Below are positions 39,795 to 47,812 of a stretch of 64,000 bases of DNA, one piece after another. This DNA is from Sphingomonas sp. PAMC 26621 (GTDB lineage Bacteria > Pseudomonadota > Alphaproteobacteria > Sphingomonadales > Sphingomonadaceae), in contig NZ_AIDW01000036.1 of the NCBI RefSeq assembly GCF_000251145.1, forward strand, positions 146,545 through 210,544. The letters are read 5' to 3'. Position 1 is the stretch's first letter; the number at the start of each line of letters is the position of its first letter. The notes under the pieces were generated by a model. It was not told the DNA's origin, ran no database searches, and saw only the letters and a program-made list of their open reading frames with translations. The position numbers and the translations under genes were made by a program.

Positions 39795-40415
39795 ATGGAC
39801 AACAGGGCATACAGCGTCCTTGCGATCAAGGCGGTCAACGAAGACGCCCGCACGATCGAAGGCATCGCGACTACGCCGACCGTCGACCGTGTCGGCGACA
39901 TCATCGAGCCGTTGGGGGTCAAGTTCACCAACCCCATGCCGTTCCTGTGGCAGCACAACCACGACCAGCCGGTCGGTACGTGTGAATTCGGTCAGCCGAC
40001 TGCGAACGGTATCCCGTTCAAGGCGAAGGTTGCCAAGACCGACGAGCCCGGCCTCCTCAAGGATCTGCTCGACCTCGCTTGGCAGTCGATTAAGCTCGGC
40101 CTCGTTCGCGCGACCAGCATCGGCTTTCGGCCGATCGAATACGCCTACATGGAAGCCGGCGGCATCCGCTTTACGGAAGTGGAGGTGTTCGAGCTTTCCG
40201 CGGTCACCATCCCGGCCAATGCCGACGCCATCATCACCGCCATCAAGTCGATCGATACCGGACTGCGGCATGCGGCTGGCATCCCCGACCCAGAGATTCC
40301 TGCAAACCCCGAACGTGCCGCGTCAGGCAAGAGCGTCCGGGTCGTCAAGCTGGAGAACCCTGCCCGCGATCGGGCTCCCCCTGTTGTGATCCGCGAAATC
40401 AAGCGGCTCGCCTGA
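39795..40415 (+). CDS. HK97-family prohead protease
   Basis: A 206-residue herpes/HK97-type serine protease (U35/S78). The fold is seen in SVLAIKAVNEDARTIEGIATTPTVDRVGDIIEP, with catalytic His54 or His56 (LWQHNHDQPVG) and Ser108 (RATSIGF), followed by FELSAVTIPANADA. It processes the capsid protein in the prohead. The start at 39795 has GAAAGG upstream. It directly precedes the capsid gene. Confidence 0.92.
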   Translation: MDNRAYSVLAIKAVNEDARTIEGIATTPTVDRVGDIIEPLGVKFTNPMPFLWQHNHDQPVGTCEFGQPTANGIPFKAKVAKTDEPGLLKDLLDLAWQSIKLGLVRATSIGFRPIEYAYMEAGGIRFTEVEVFELSAVTIPANADAIITAIKSIDTGLRHAAGIPDPEIPANPERAASGKSVRVVKLENPARDRAPPVVIREIKRLA

Positions 40416-40432
40416 TCAAAGGACGATAGACG

Positions 40433-41827
40433 ATGAACTATGCTGCGCAGATTGGCGCATTCGAGACCAAGCGCGCCGCGCTGGTCGCCGCCAACGACAC
40501 CATCATGGAAAAGGCCGCGACCGATGGGGCAACCCTCGACGCTGCCCAGACCGAAGAATTCGACGGCAACCAAGCCGATATCGAAGCGATCGACAGCCAC
40601 CTGAAGCGCCTCAAGCAGGCCGAGAAGTCGGCTGGCGAGAAGGCCACCCCGGTCGCTGGCGGCAGCGCTGCCGATGCCGGGACGACCCGCGGCGGTTCGC
40701 GGATCGAAATCAAGGGCCACAACCTGCCCAAGGGTACTGCCTTCACGCGCTACGCGATGGCGCTCGCGCGCTCGAAGGGCAACCTGATGCAGGCCGCCGA
40801 AATCGCCAAGACCTGGCGCGACAGCACACCGGAAGTCGAGAACGTGCTCAAGGCTGCCGTCTCGGCGGGCACCACCACTGACACGGCCTGGGCAAAGCCG
40901 TTGGTCGAATATCAGAACATGACCAGCGAGTTCGCCGAGCTGCTTCGTCCGGCGACGATCATCGGCCGCATTCAGGGCCTTCGCCGCGTTCCGTTCGAGA
41001 TCAAGATCCCGCGTCAGACCGGCGGTTCGTCGGTCGGATGGGTCGGTGAAGGCAAGCCGAAGCCGGTCAGCGCGCTCGCGTTCGACCAGATCCGCCTCGG
41101 CCGCGCGAAGACCGCAGGCATCGTCGTGATCACCGACGAACTCGCGCGGGCATCCTCGCCCTCGGCCGAGCAGGTGGTGAAGGACGATCTGGTCAGCCAG
41201 ACCGCGCAGTTCCTCGACCAGCAGTTCGTCGACCCGACGAAGGCAGCAGTGCAGGACGTTTCGCCGGCGTCGATCACCAATGGGGTTACCCCCGTCGTGG
41301 CGTCGGGTGTTGATGCAGACGCCGTCCGGCACGACGCCAAGCTACTGATGAGCAAGTTCCTGGGCGCCAACCTGTCGCTGGCAGGCGCGGTCTGGATCAT
41401 GACCGAGATGCAGGCACTCGGCCTCGCGCTGATGACCAATCCGCTTGGCAACCCTGAGTTCCCGGGCATGGTCATCAACGGCGCCAGCGGCGGCACCTTC
41501 ATGGGCCTGCCCGTCGTCTTGTCGGAGAACGTGCCCGTCAATGCGGGCACGGGTACCCCCGTCACCGGTGCCGGTTCGCGGATCATCCTCGCCAAGGCGA
41601 ACGAGATCCTGCTCGCCGACGACGGTGAGACCATGCTCGACGTTAGCAGCGAGGCATCGCTGCAGATGGAAAGCGCGCCGGATGCTCCGGCGACTGCGAA
41701 CACTGTCCTTCTGTCGCTCTGGCAGAACAACATGATCGGCATCCGCGCCGAGCGCTACATCAACTGGGGCAAGCGCCGCCCCGGTGCGGTGCAGTTCATC
41801 GACAGCGCCAACTACGGCGGCGGCTGA
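40433..41827 (+). CDS. Major capsid protein, HK97 gp5 fold
   Basis: A 464-residue HK97-type capsid protein. Residues 1-90 form a delta-type scaffold (LDAAQTEEFDGNQADIEAIDSHLKRLKQAEK). The mature part has KPLVEYQNMTSEFAELLRPATIIGRIQGLRRVPFEIKIPRQTGG... and the P-domain end NTVLLSLWQNNMIGIRAERYINWGKRRPGAVQFI. The protease is expected to cut between the two. A GC-rich hairpin follows the stop. Confidence 0.93.
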   Translation: MNYAAQIGAFETKRAALVAANDTIMEKAATDGATLDAAQTEEFDGNQADIEAIDSHLKRLKQAEKSAGEKATPVAGGSAADAGTTRGGSRIEIKGHNLPKGTAFTRYAMALARSKGNLMQAAEIAKTWRDSTPEVENVLKAAVSAGTTTDTAWAKPLVEYQNMTSEFAELLRPATIIGRIQGLRRVPFEIKIPRQTGGSSVGWVGEGKPKPVSALAFDQIRLGRAKTAGIVVITDELARASSPSAEQVVKDDLVSQTAQFLDQQFVDPTKAAVQDVSPASITNGVTPVVASGVDADAVRHDAKLLMSKFLGANLSLAGAVWIMTEMQALGLALMTNPLGNPEFPGMVINGASGGTFMGLPVVLSENVPVNAGTGTPVTGAGSRIILAKANEILLADDGETMLDVSSEASLQMESAPDAPATANTVLLSLWQNNMIGIRAERYINWGKRRPGAVQFIDSANYGGG

Positions 41828-41839
41828 GTCCATGTAGCT

Positions 41840-41870
41840 CCCGCCCGGACGCTTACCGCGCCCGGGCGGG
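41840..41870 (+). terminator. GC-rich hairpin after the capsid gene
   Basis: CCCGCCCGG (41840-41848) and CCGGGCGGG (41862-41870) form a perfect 9-bp stem with a 13-base loop, 13 bases after the capsid stop. No T-run follows, so it may slow transcription or stabilise the 3' end of the capsid message rather than stop it completely. This would help make capsid protein in excess. Confidence 0.5.
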
Positions 41871-41896
41871 CCACGCCGTTCTTGAAAGGATAGGCG

Positions 41897-42163
41897 ATGA
41901 AGCACCAAGCATATTTCACTCGAGCCCTGAAGGCGAACGACCCGCGCTATGCCCGGGTATTCGGCAAGCTCGGCTACGACCGCGCCGACATCGTCTCGGA
42001 CGACGCGGCAACCATGGAGCCTACCGGCACCGGCGGCGCTGGGGATGATCTGGAACAACTGCGCGCGAAATATCAGGCAGCCGTCGGCAAGAAGCCGTAT
42101 CACGGCTGGGACGCCGCGGTTCTGCGCGAGAAGATCGTCGAAGCCAAAGGCCCGCAGGCCTGA
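41897..42163 (+). CDS. Small protein with HeH/LEM-like C-terminus
   Basis: Eighty-eight residues. The C-terminal part LEQLRAKYQAAVGKKPYHGWDAAVLREKIVEA matches the short helical domain seen in Mu-like and other phage head-region proteins ('GKxpyhgWdaxtLxxkI', HeH/LEM-like). It lies between capsid and portal genes, with AAAGGA upstream. A minor capsid or connector role is possible. Confidence 0.65.
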   Translation: MKHQAYFTRALKANDPRYARVFGKLGYDRADIVSDDAATMEPTGTGGAGDDLEQLRAKYQAAVGKKPYHGWDAAVLREKIVEAKGPQA

Positions 42164-43530
42164 TGCGCTTCCTCGGCTTTGACTTCGGACGGACCAAGTC
42201 CGTCAGCCCGGTCGACGACCGGCGCGGCTGGTTCGGCATCGTCCGAGAGAGCTTCGCCGGCGCTTGGCAAGAGAACGTCGAAGTCAAAGTCGAGAGCGTA
42301 CTGGCCTATCACGCCGTGTTCGCGTGCATGACGCTGATCGCGTCCGATATTTCCAAGCTACGGGTGAAGCTCGTTGCGCAGTCCGCGACCGGCATCTGGT
42401 CGGAGACGACGCGCGCTTCCTACTCGCCGGTTCTGCGCAAGCCGAACCCGTTTCAGACCCGCATCCAGTTCTGGGAAAGCTATTTCCTGTCGAAGCTGGC
42501 GCGCGGCAACACGTACGTCCTCAAGCGGCGCGACGGGCGCGGCATCGTAACCGCACTGTATGTCCTCGACCCGAACCGCGTGAAGGTACTCGTCAGCGAC
42601 GAGGGAGAAGTGTTTTATGAACTCCAGGCGGACAATCTCGCCGGGTTCACCGGAGCGATCGCCGTCCCTGCGCGCGAGATCATCCACGACCGGTTCAACT
42701 GCCTGTTTCACCCCCTCGTCGGACTCTCGCCGCTGTTCGCAAACGGCTTGGCCGCAACGCAGGGCCTAAAGATCCAGAACAACTCGGCGAACTTTTTCGG
42801 CAACCAGTCCCGCCCTGGCGGCATCCTCGTCGCACCCGGGAACATCGGGAAGGATACCGCCGACGAGCTCAAGGACAATTGGCACGTCAACTACAGCGGC
42901 AAGAACGCCGGGAAGGTCGCCGTCCTTGGCAACGGAATGAAGTATGAATCGATCGCGGTGACGCCGAGCGATGCCAAACTGATCGAGCAGCTGAAGTGGA
43001 CGTCCGAGGTGGTCTGCTCGACCTTCCACGTTCCTCCGTACAAGCTCGGCATCGGCAATCTGCCGACGAACAGCAATGTCGAAAGCCTGAACCTCGAATA
43101 TTATACCCAGGCGCTGCAATCGCTGATTGAAGCCGCTGAGCTTTGCTTGGATGATGGCCTTGGCATCGGCGAAGGCTTCGGCATCGGAACGGAATTCGAT
43201 CTCGACGGCCTGTTGCGCATGGATACGGCTGCGCTCGTAGAGGCCGAGTCCAAAGCGACCGGCGCCGGCATTAAGAAGATCGACGAGGCGCGCCGGCGCC
43301 TTGACCTCGAGCCCACCGAAGGGGGCGACACGCCCTACCTGCAGCAGCAGAATTACAGCCTCGCAGCCTTGGCGAAGCGCGACGCCAGTGTTGATCCGTT
43401 TGCGAGCGCCGGTACCGCCGCCCCGGGCACAGCGGCCGATCCGGCGAACGACAACGCCGTCGCAGAACAGCAAGCGCGCGCGACGATCGCGCTGTTCGAG
43501 AAAGAACTTCGGGAGGCCCTGAATGCTTGA
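42163..43530 (+). CDS. HK97-family portal protein
   Basis: A 455-residue portal (PF04860). Landmarks are VLAYHAVFACMTLIASDISKLRVKL, WESYFLSKLARGNTYVLKRRDGRG, HDRFNCLFHPLVGLSPLFANG and FHVPPYKLGIG. It forms the dodecameric DNA gate. Unusually it comes after the protease and capsid genes, whereas HK97-type clusters place it directly after the large terminase. The start overlaps the gene before it by one base. Confidence 0.92.
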   Translation: MRFLGFDFGRTKSVSPVDDRRGWFGIVRESFAGAWQENVEVKVESVLAYHAVFACMTLIASDISKLRVKLVAQSATGIWSETTRASYSPVLRKPNPFQTRIQFWESYFLSKLARGNTYVLKRRDGRGIVTALYVLDPNRVKVLVSDEGEVFYELQADNLAGFTGAIAVPAREIIHDRFNCLFHPLVGLSPLFANGLAATQGLKIQNNSANFFGNQSRPGGILVAPGNIGKDTADELKDNWHVNYSGKNAGKVAVLGNGMKYESIAVTPSDAKLIEQLKWTSEVVCSTFHVPPYKLGIGNLPTNSNVESLNLEYYTQALQSLIEAAELCLDDGLGIGEGFGIGTEFDLDGLLRMDTAALVEAESKATGAGIKKIDEARRRLDLEPTEGGDTPYLQQQNYSLAALAKRDASVDPFASAGTAAPGTAADPANDNAVAEQQARATIALFEKELREALNA

Positions 43531-44806
43531 CATGAAGGCGCTTGCTCAAGCCACCGCGACGGTTGTCCGAGAGATCCTCCCTGCGCTTCTGAAGCAGGAA
43601 ACGGCACCGCTGCTCCAGCGCATCGCAGAGCTTGAGGCTCGCGAACCGCTGCCGGGCAAAGATGGCAAGGACGTCGACATCGACGAACTCGCTGCCATGA
43701 TCAATCGTGCAGTGGCCTTGATCAAGATCCCGGCCGCGCAGCCGGGCGTCGACGGCAAAGACGTCGATATGGCGGAAGTGCGCGCGCTTGTGCTTGCCGC
43801 CGTTGCAGACCTGCCCCCGGCCGAGCCCGGCAAGGACGCTGACCCTGAGTTGGTTCGCTCGTTGGTCGCCGAGGCGGTCGCCGCGATCAACGTTCCCGAG
43901 CCGAAGACCGGCAACGACGGCAAGGACGTCGACATGGATGAGGTCCTGGCGTTAATCGTCGCGGCGGTGGCGGACCTGCCCCCGCCGCAAGCGGGGAAGG
44001 ATGCAGATCCCGAGCTCGTTCGATCGCTGGTCGCCGAAGCGGTCGCTGCGATCGAAATTCCTGCAGGTAAAGACGGCAAGGACGTCGATGCCGAGCAGGT
44101 CCGCGCGCTTGTGCAGTCCGCGGTCGCCGCGTTGCCGCCCGCGCCGCCCGGGAAAGACGCCGATCCGGATCTCGTTCGATCACTGGTGGCCGATGCCGTT
44201 GCCGCGATCGACCTACCGCAGCCGCGTGATGGCAGGGACGCTGACCCGGCTGCCGTAAAGGCGCTCGTCGATGAGGCAGTCGCAGCCTTGCCGCCGGCGG
44301 CCCCGGGCAAGAGCATTACTGCTGAGGACGTCGCCCCCCTGATCAGGGAGGAAATCGCTAAGTCTGTTGCGGATGCCGTTGCCGCTCTGCCCCTCGCCAA
44401 GGACGGGGTCGGCGCGGCTGGAGCGGTGATCGATCGTAACGGTTCGCTCGTCTTGACGCTCAGTGACGGCAAGATGGTCGATCTTGGTCGCGTGGACGGC
44501 AAGGACGGACTCGACGGCACCAGTCCCGAAGATATGGCAGTCGAACTGCTCCCGGACGGTCGCACCGTGCGGTTCGTGTTCGTCAAAGGCGAGAAGGAAT
44601 TCGCCTTCCAGGTCCCGTTCCCGGTCGTGCTTGACCGCGGCGTGTTCAAGGAAGGTACCGCCTATGAGCACGGCGATGCGGTGACGTTCGGCGGCTCGCT
44701 GTGGATCGCGCAGCGCGCGACTGGCGAGAAGCCGGAAGGCAACAACACCGGATGGCGTCTCGCGGTCAAGAAAGGTCGCGACGGCCGCGACCTGAACAAG
44801 GAATAG
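43523..44806 (+). CDS. Repeat-rich head or fibre protein with C-terminal carbohydrate-binding-like module
   Basis: A 427-residue protein. Five to six repeats of about 30 residues, each with P-G-K-D-x-D followed by a helix (ELVRSLVAEAVAAI...), span residues 40-270. Next come a G-x-x-G segment (GRVDGKDGLDG) and a C-terminal module (YEHGDAVTFGGSLWIAQRATGEKPEGNNTGWRLAV) typical of CBM5/12-like chitin-binding domains. It overlaps the portal gene by eight bases and precedes head-tail connectors, so a capsid-surface fibre that sticks to cells or polysaccharide is plausible. Confidence 0.7.
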   Translation: MLDMKALAQATATVVREILPALLKQETAPLLQRIAELEAREPLPGKDGKDVDIDELAAMINRAVALIKIPAAQPGVDGKDVDMAEVRALVLAAVADLPPAEPGKDADPELVRSLVAEAVAAINVPEPKTGNDGKDVDMDEVLALIVAAVADLPPPQAGKDADPELVRSLVAEAVAAIEIPAGKDGKDVDAEQVRALVQSAVAALPPAPPGKDADPDLVRSLVADAVAAIDLPQPRDGRDADPAAVKALVDEAVAALPPAAPGKSITAEDVAPLIREEIAKSVADAVAALPLAKDGVGAAGAVIDRNGSLVLTLSDGKMVDLGRVDGKDGLDGTSPEDMAVELLPDGRTVRFVFVKGEKEFAFQVPFPVVLDRGVFKEGTAYEHGDAVTFGGSLWIAQRATGEKPEGNNTGWRLAVKKGRDGRDLNKE

Positions 44807-44812
44807 GCGGCG

Positions 44813-45214
44813 ATGACCGTCGACCAGATGCGGGCCATTATCGGTGCGGGCCCCGATGTGCCGGATGAAGAAGTCATCGTCCGGTACGGAAGCTTCGCCG
44901 CGGCGCAAGCCGATCGTGGTCTGCCGATCGAGGAGGTTCGCGCTCAAGTCCGCCTCGAGCGGACCGACTCCTCGGAGGATAGCTACCTCAACCTGCTGAT
45001 CCTGGCAGCGGCGCGCGCGGTGCGCAACGAGTTGAAGCGCCCCGTCGACCTCACACTTGATGACCCCGACAATGACGTCATCAAGGTCGCGATGCTGCTG
45101 CTCATCGCTCACTGGTTCGACAGGCGCGAGCCGGCTTCAGTCGGCTCGCAAAGCTCAGAGCTTCCGTTCACCGTCACGTTCCTGCTGGACCCTATCCGAA
45201 AGTGGGTGTGCTGA
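44813..45214 (+). CDS. HK97 gp6-like head-tail connector
   Basis: A 133-residue protein with the gp6/connector pattern DSYLNLLILAAARAVRNELKRPVDL...VIKVAMLLLIAHWFDRREPASVG...LPFTVTFLLDPIRKW. It binds below the portal as the first adaptor ring. An N-terminal extension of 45 residues (MTVDQMRAIIGAGPDVPDEEVIVRYG) is longer than usual. The stop overlaps the next start. Confidence 0.82.
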   Translation: MTVDQMRAIIGAGPDVPDEEVIVRYGSFAAAQADRGLPIEEVRAQVRLERTDSSEDSYLNLLILAAARAVRNELKRPVDLTLDDPDNDVIKVAMLLLIAHWFDRREPASVGSQSSELPFTVTFLLDPIRKWVC

Positions 45215-45564
45215 TGGCTGCGCTCGGGTTGGCCAGCCGCCTCAAGCACAAAGTTACGATCCAAGAGCCAAACGTGGTCGACAACGGCAAAGGCGGCCGC
45301 AAGACCCCGGCTGGTGAAGCCGCATGGAAGGATGTTGCGACTAACGTACCCGCCGAGGTCTATCCGCTGCGCGGCGGGGAAGCGCTCAGCCTCGGTGTGC
45401 AGCGCGCGACCCAAATCTACCGCGTCACGATCCGCAAGCGTCAGGGTCTGACCCCCAAGCATCGGCTGCTCTGGCAGGGCATGGTCCTCGACATCAAAAC
45501 TGCCCCGCCATGCACCGATGGGCAGTCAAACGTGATGACCTGCGAGAGCGGAGCGATCGGCTGA
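45214..45564 (+). CDS. Head closure / head-tail adaptor protein
   Basis: A 116-residue protein of the Phage_H_T_join type (SPP1 gp16-like). ASRLKHKVTIQEPNVVDNGKGGRKTPAGEAAWKDVATNVPAEVYPLRGGEAL...YRVTIRKRQGLTPKHRLLWQGMVLDI is characteristic. It seals the connector after packaging. It starts inside the stop of the gp6-like gene. Confidence 0.82.
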   Translation: MAALGLASRLKHKVTIQEPNVVDNGKGGRKTPAGEAAWKDVATNVPAEVYPLRGGEALSLGVQRATQIYRVTIRKRQGLTPKHRLLWQGMVLDIKTAPPCTDGQSNVMTCESGAIG

Positions 45565-46073
45565 TGGCGCGCTCGAAGCTGCGAGGCATTGGCCGTTTCA
45601 AGCGTCTGCTGCGGCGTATGCCCGAAGCGGCCCGCGGTGAAATCGTCGTCGAACTGAGTGTGACCGGCCGTCAGATCAAGCAGGCCATACAGGCGAAGGC
45701 ACCCCGGAAAAGCGGTGCGCTTCGAGAGGGCATCGAAAGCAAGGTGCTACCGAAGTCGCTGCGGCTTCAGGTTGGCCTCTTGGGCGGCCGACGCGGGAAC
45801 CGGGATCTGTTCTACGGGCGCATCCAGGATCTTGGTCGCAAGGCTCAGGTGGTTCGAGTGCTCCGCCGACACAGCGACTTCGCGCACACCTTCAACCGGA
45901 ACGGCACCCGGAAAAAGACCGTCGAGTCGGCCTACCTCATGCGGGTGCGGGCGATGGCGCCGAAGCGGTTCATCACCGGTCGCTTTCCTGAACTTCGCCA
46001 GGCGTTGAACGCCAACCTGCGCGGTATTCTAACCCGCTCGCTAAGCCGCATTGCCGGAGGTTCTGATGAGTAA
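45564..46073 (+). CDS. HK97 gp10-like tail protein
   Basis: A 169-residue protein. The gp10 pattern is seen in AARGEIVVELSVTGRQIKQAIQAKAPRKSGALREGIESKVLPKSLRLQVGL and the C-terminal APKRFITGRFPELRQALNANL. Family members sit at the neck or tail completion position. It starts on the last base of the preceding stop codon and overlaps the next gene. Confidence 0.82.
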   Translation: MARSKLRGIGRFKRLLRRMPEAARGEIVVELSVTGRQIKQAIQAKAPRKSGALREGIESKVLPKSLRLQVGLLGGRRGNRDLFYGRIQDLGRKAQVVRVLRRHSDFAHTFNRNGTRKKTVESAYLMRVRAMAPKRFITGRFPELRQALNANLRGILTRSLSRIAGGSDE

Positions 46074-46455
46074 AGCGAAGGCGATGGTTGAAGCGGCTGC
46101 ATTCGTAGCGCTGGATACCGGCATCACCGGGGCAACGGTTTTTCAGGATGCCCCGGAGAACGCCCCGACGCCGCTAGTGATCATCGGTGACCTGAAGAGC
46201 GCCCGGCTGCCACTTAAGGGGGCCGACGCTGACCGCCGCGTAACGATCGCGATTGTTACCATAGTGGAAGCTGAGGAGCGTGCGCCGCTGCTCGCGTTGC
46301 AGGAGCAGATCGAGGACGCGCTGGATGGTCAGAACCTCGAGCAAGACGGCTGGACGCTCGCATTCGAGTTCGAGGACGACGACGCCGTCCTGAGCGAGGA
46401 TGGCTCAACTTACACCGGCATCACCAGCTTCACCGTGCTCGCGATCGCGCCTTAG
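46066..46455 (+). CDS. Tail terminator (DUF3168-like)
   Basis: A 129-residue protein. TGATVFQDAPENAPTPLVIIGDLKSARLPLKGADADRRVTIAIVTIVEAEERAPLLALQEQIEDALDGQNL...TGITSFTVLAIA fits DUF3168 tail-completion proteins (GTA gp8-like), which cap the tail tube where it meets the head. It is followed by the tube protein gene after a short gap. Confidence 0.78.
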   Translation: MSKAKAMVEAAAFVALDTGITGATVFQDAPENAPTPLVIIGDLKSARLPLKGADADRRVTIAIVTIVEAEERAPLLALQEQIEDALDGQNLEQDGWTLAFEFEDDDAVLSEDGSTYTGITSFTVLAIAP

Positions 46456-46518
46456 CCCCCCCTTTCCACGCAACCTACCCGCCGCGCATCGCCCGCGCGC
46501 ATTCACAGGAGAATCACC

Positions 46519-46944
46519 ATGGCAAAGAAACTCGGCAGTGATTACCGCTTGTTTGTCCAGTCGACGACGGCTGGCACGTTCAACCAGCCCGCAGGTCAGG
46601 GCAATCTCAGCATTGATCGCGGCAAGGCGTTCTCGTCGAACGCGACCAAGGATCAGGAGGGTGTCGACACCCAGGCGCCGGGCTTGCGCACCCTGACGAT
46701 CAAGCAGGATCTGACGCCCGATCTGCCGGACGCCAACGGCTACACTCGGATCGAGACGCTCGACAAGTCGAACGCCGCCGAGGTTTACCAGATCCGGAAG
46801 AAGCCGTTCGCGACCGGCGACATCGTGTTCGAATGCTCGATGTACACCTCGATCGATAGCTCCGGCTTCGACCAGGGCGCGAGCGTCAAGTCGCCGCTGA
46901 CGCTGCAACCGGCTGCACAGCCGACGATCGACACGCTCCAGTAA
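46519..46944 (+). CDS. Major tail tube protein
   Basis: A 141-residue protein in the position of the tail tube (GTA gp9-like/TP901-1 type). KLGSDYRLFVQSTTAGTFNQPAGQGNLSIDRGKAFSSNATKDQEG...LTIKQDLTPDLPDANGYTRIETL shows the beta-rich tube fold with the conserved early loop. Hexamers stack to form the tail. AGGAGAA precedes the start. Confidence 0.83.
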   Translation: MAKKLGSDYRLFVQSTTAGTFNQPAGQGNLSIDRGKAFSSNATKDQEGVDTQAPGLRTLTIKQDLTPDLPDANGYTRIETLDKSNAAEVYQIRKKPFATGDIVFECSMYTSIDSSGFDQGASVKSPLTLQPAAQPTIDTLQ

Positions 46945-46977
46945 GCGCGACGCCGCCCCTCCCATAAGGATCCCCGG

Positions 46978-47256
46978 ATGATCAAGATCAATGGCAATTC
47001 TCTTCCGACCAGCAAGCCGCAGGATCTGGACGAACAGCTGATCGCCTCGACCGGCCACGGCGTGCGCGAGGTGCATGCGTTGCTCGGCGGAGGGCCCGGG
47101 CTTGCTGCTCGTGCCCTCGCCCCGTTCCTCGGCAAGGACGCCCCTGCGCTGAACGAACTCGCCTGCGATATCGCAGCGGACCCGGATTCCATCGGCGCGA
47201 TCGCTAAGCTGTATGCGCTGCCGGCGGACGTGGTCGTAGAGGTCACCGCGCAGTGA
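46978..47256 (+). CDS. Hypothetical tail-region protein
   Basis: Ninety-two residues (MIKINGNSLPTSKPQDLDEQLIASTGHGVREVHALLGGGPGLAARALAPFLGKDAPALNELACDIAAD...). It looks like a small helical tail-assembly protein and overlaps the GTA-TAC gene by four bases. No family is certain; a chaperone for the tail tube is plausible from its position. Confidence 0.6.
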   Translation: MIKINGNSLPTSKPQDLDEQLIASTGHGVREVHALLGGGPGLAARALAPFLGKDAPALNELACDIAADPDSIGAIAKLYALPADVVVEVTAQ

Positions 47257-47681
47257 GCGACCTCGATACTGCAGCGTTCGCGAACGCGGATCGGGGTGAG
47301 CTTTCCCTGATCCTCGACGGCGCTACCATGGTGCTGCGCCCTACCTTCGAGGCGCTGACTGAGATCGAGCAGACTCTCGACCGCGGCTTGGTGGATCTGG
47401 CGCGAGATGCCTTGGCTGCGAAGCTGAAGCTAGCCGAGACGGCGCAGATTGTCACCGCTTGCGTCCGCGCCTGGGGCAAGGAGGCAGGGGACAAAGGCGC
47501 GTCGGGAGCGAACGCAACCCGCATCGCCCGTTTGATCGTCGACAGCGAAGGCGGCCTTCATAACGCACTGCGTACCGTCGGCGCGCTGCTCTCGCTCGCG
47601 GTCACCGGCGGGTACACCGCATCGGGGGAACTGAAGCCGTCGACGATGACGACGACGGAGAAAGCCCCCGTCGACGGCTGA
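47253..47681 (+). CDS. GTA-type tail assembly chaperone (gp10-like, GTA_TIM family)
   Basis: A 142-residue protein from a GTG start. ADRGELSLILDGATMVLRPTFEALTEIEQTLDRGLVDLARDAL is the hallmark of the gene-transfer-agent family chaperone (Phage_TAC_11). With the short TAC gene that follows, it replaces the frameshifted G/GT pair of lambda. Both bind the tape measure protein during tail assembly. The stop overlaps the next start (TGATG). Confidence 0.8.
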   Translation: MSDLDTAAFANADRGELSLILDGATMVLRPTFEALTEIEQTLDRGLVDLARDALAAKLKLAETAQIVTACVRAWGKEAGDKGASGANATRIARLIVDSEGGLHNALRTVGALLSLAVTGGYTASGELKPSTMTTTEKAPVDG

Positions 47682-47800
47682 TGGGCACGGCCGTCGTCCT
47701 GCTGGGATGGCGGCCGGGCGATTTCTGGCATTGCACACCGGTCGAGTTCTGGACCGCGATGAAGGCGTTTGAGCGCGCCAATCCCCCGAACCCATCCTGA
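47681..47800 (+). CDS. Short tail assembly chaperone (Phage_TAC_6-like, GTA rcc01693-like)
   Basis: A 39-residue gene starting on the last base of the previous stop. The product MGTAVVLLGWRPGDFWHCTPVEFWTAMKAFERANPPNPS shows the LGWxPxxFWxxTPxEf signature of the tiny GTA tail chaperone. It is easily missed because of its size. It ends 12 bases before the tape measure gene. Confidence 0.8.
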   Translation: MGTAVVLLGWRPGDFWHCTPVEFWTAMKAFERANPPNPS

Positions 47801-47812
47801 CAGGAGGCGTCT

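Noticed and set aside
43546..44649. 367-codon minus frame opposite the repeat protein
   Set aside because: It is a Ser/Ala-rich mirror of the P-G-K-D repeats.
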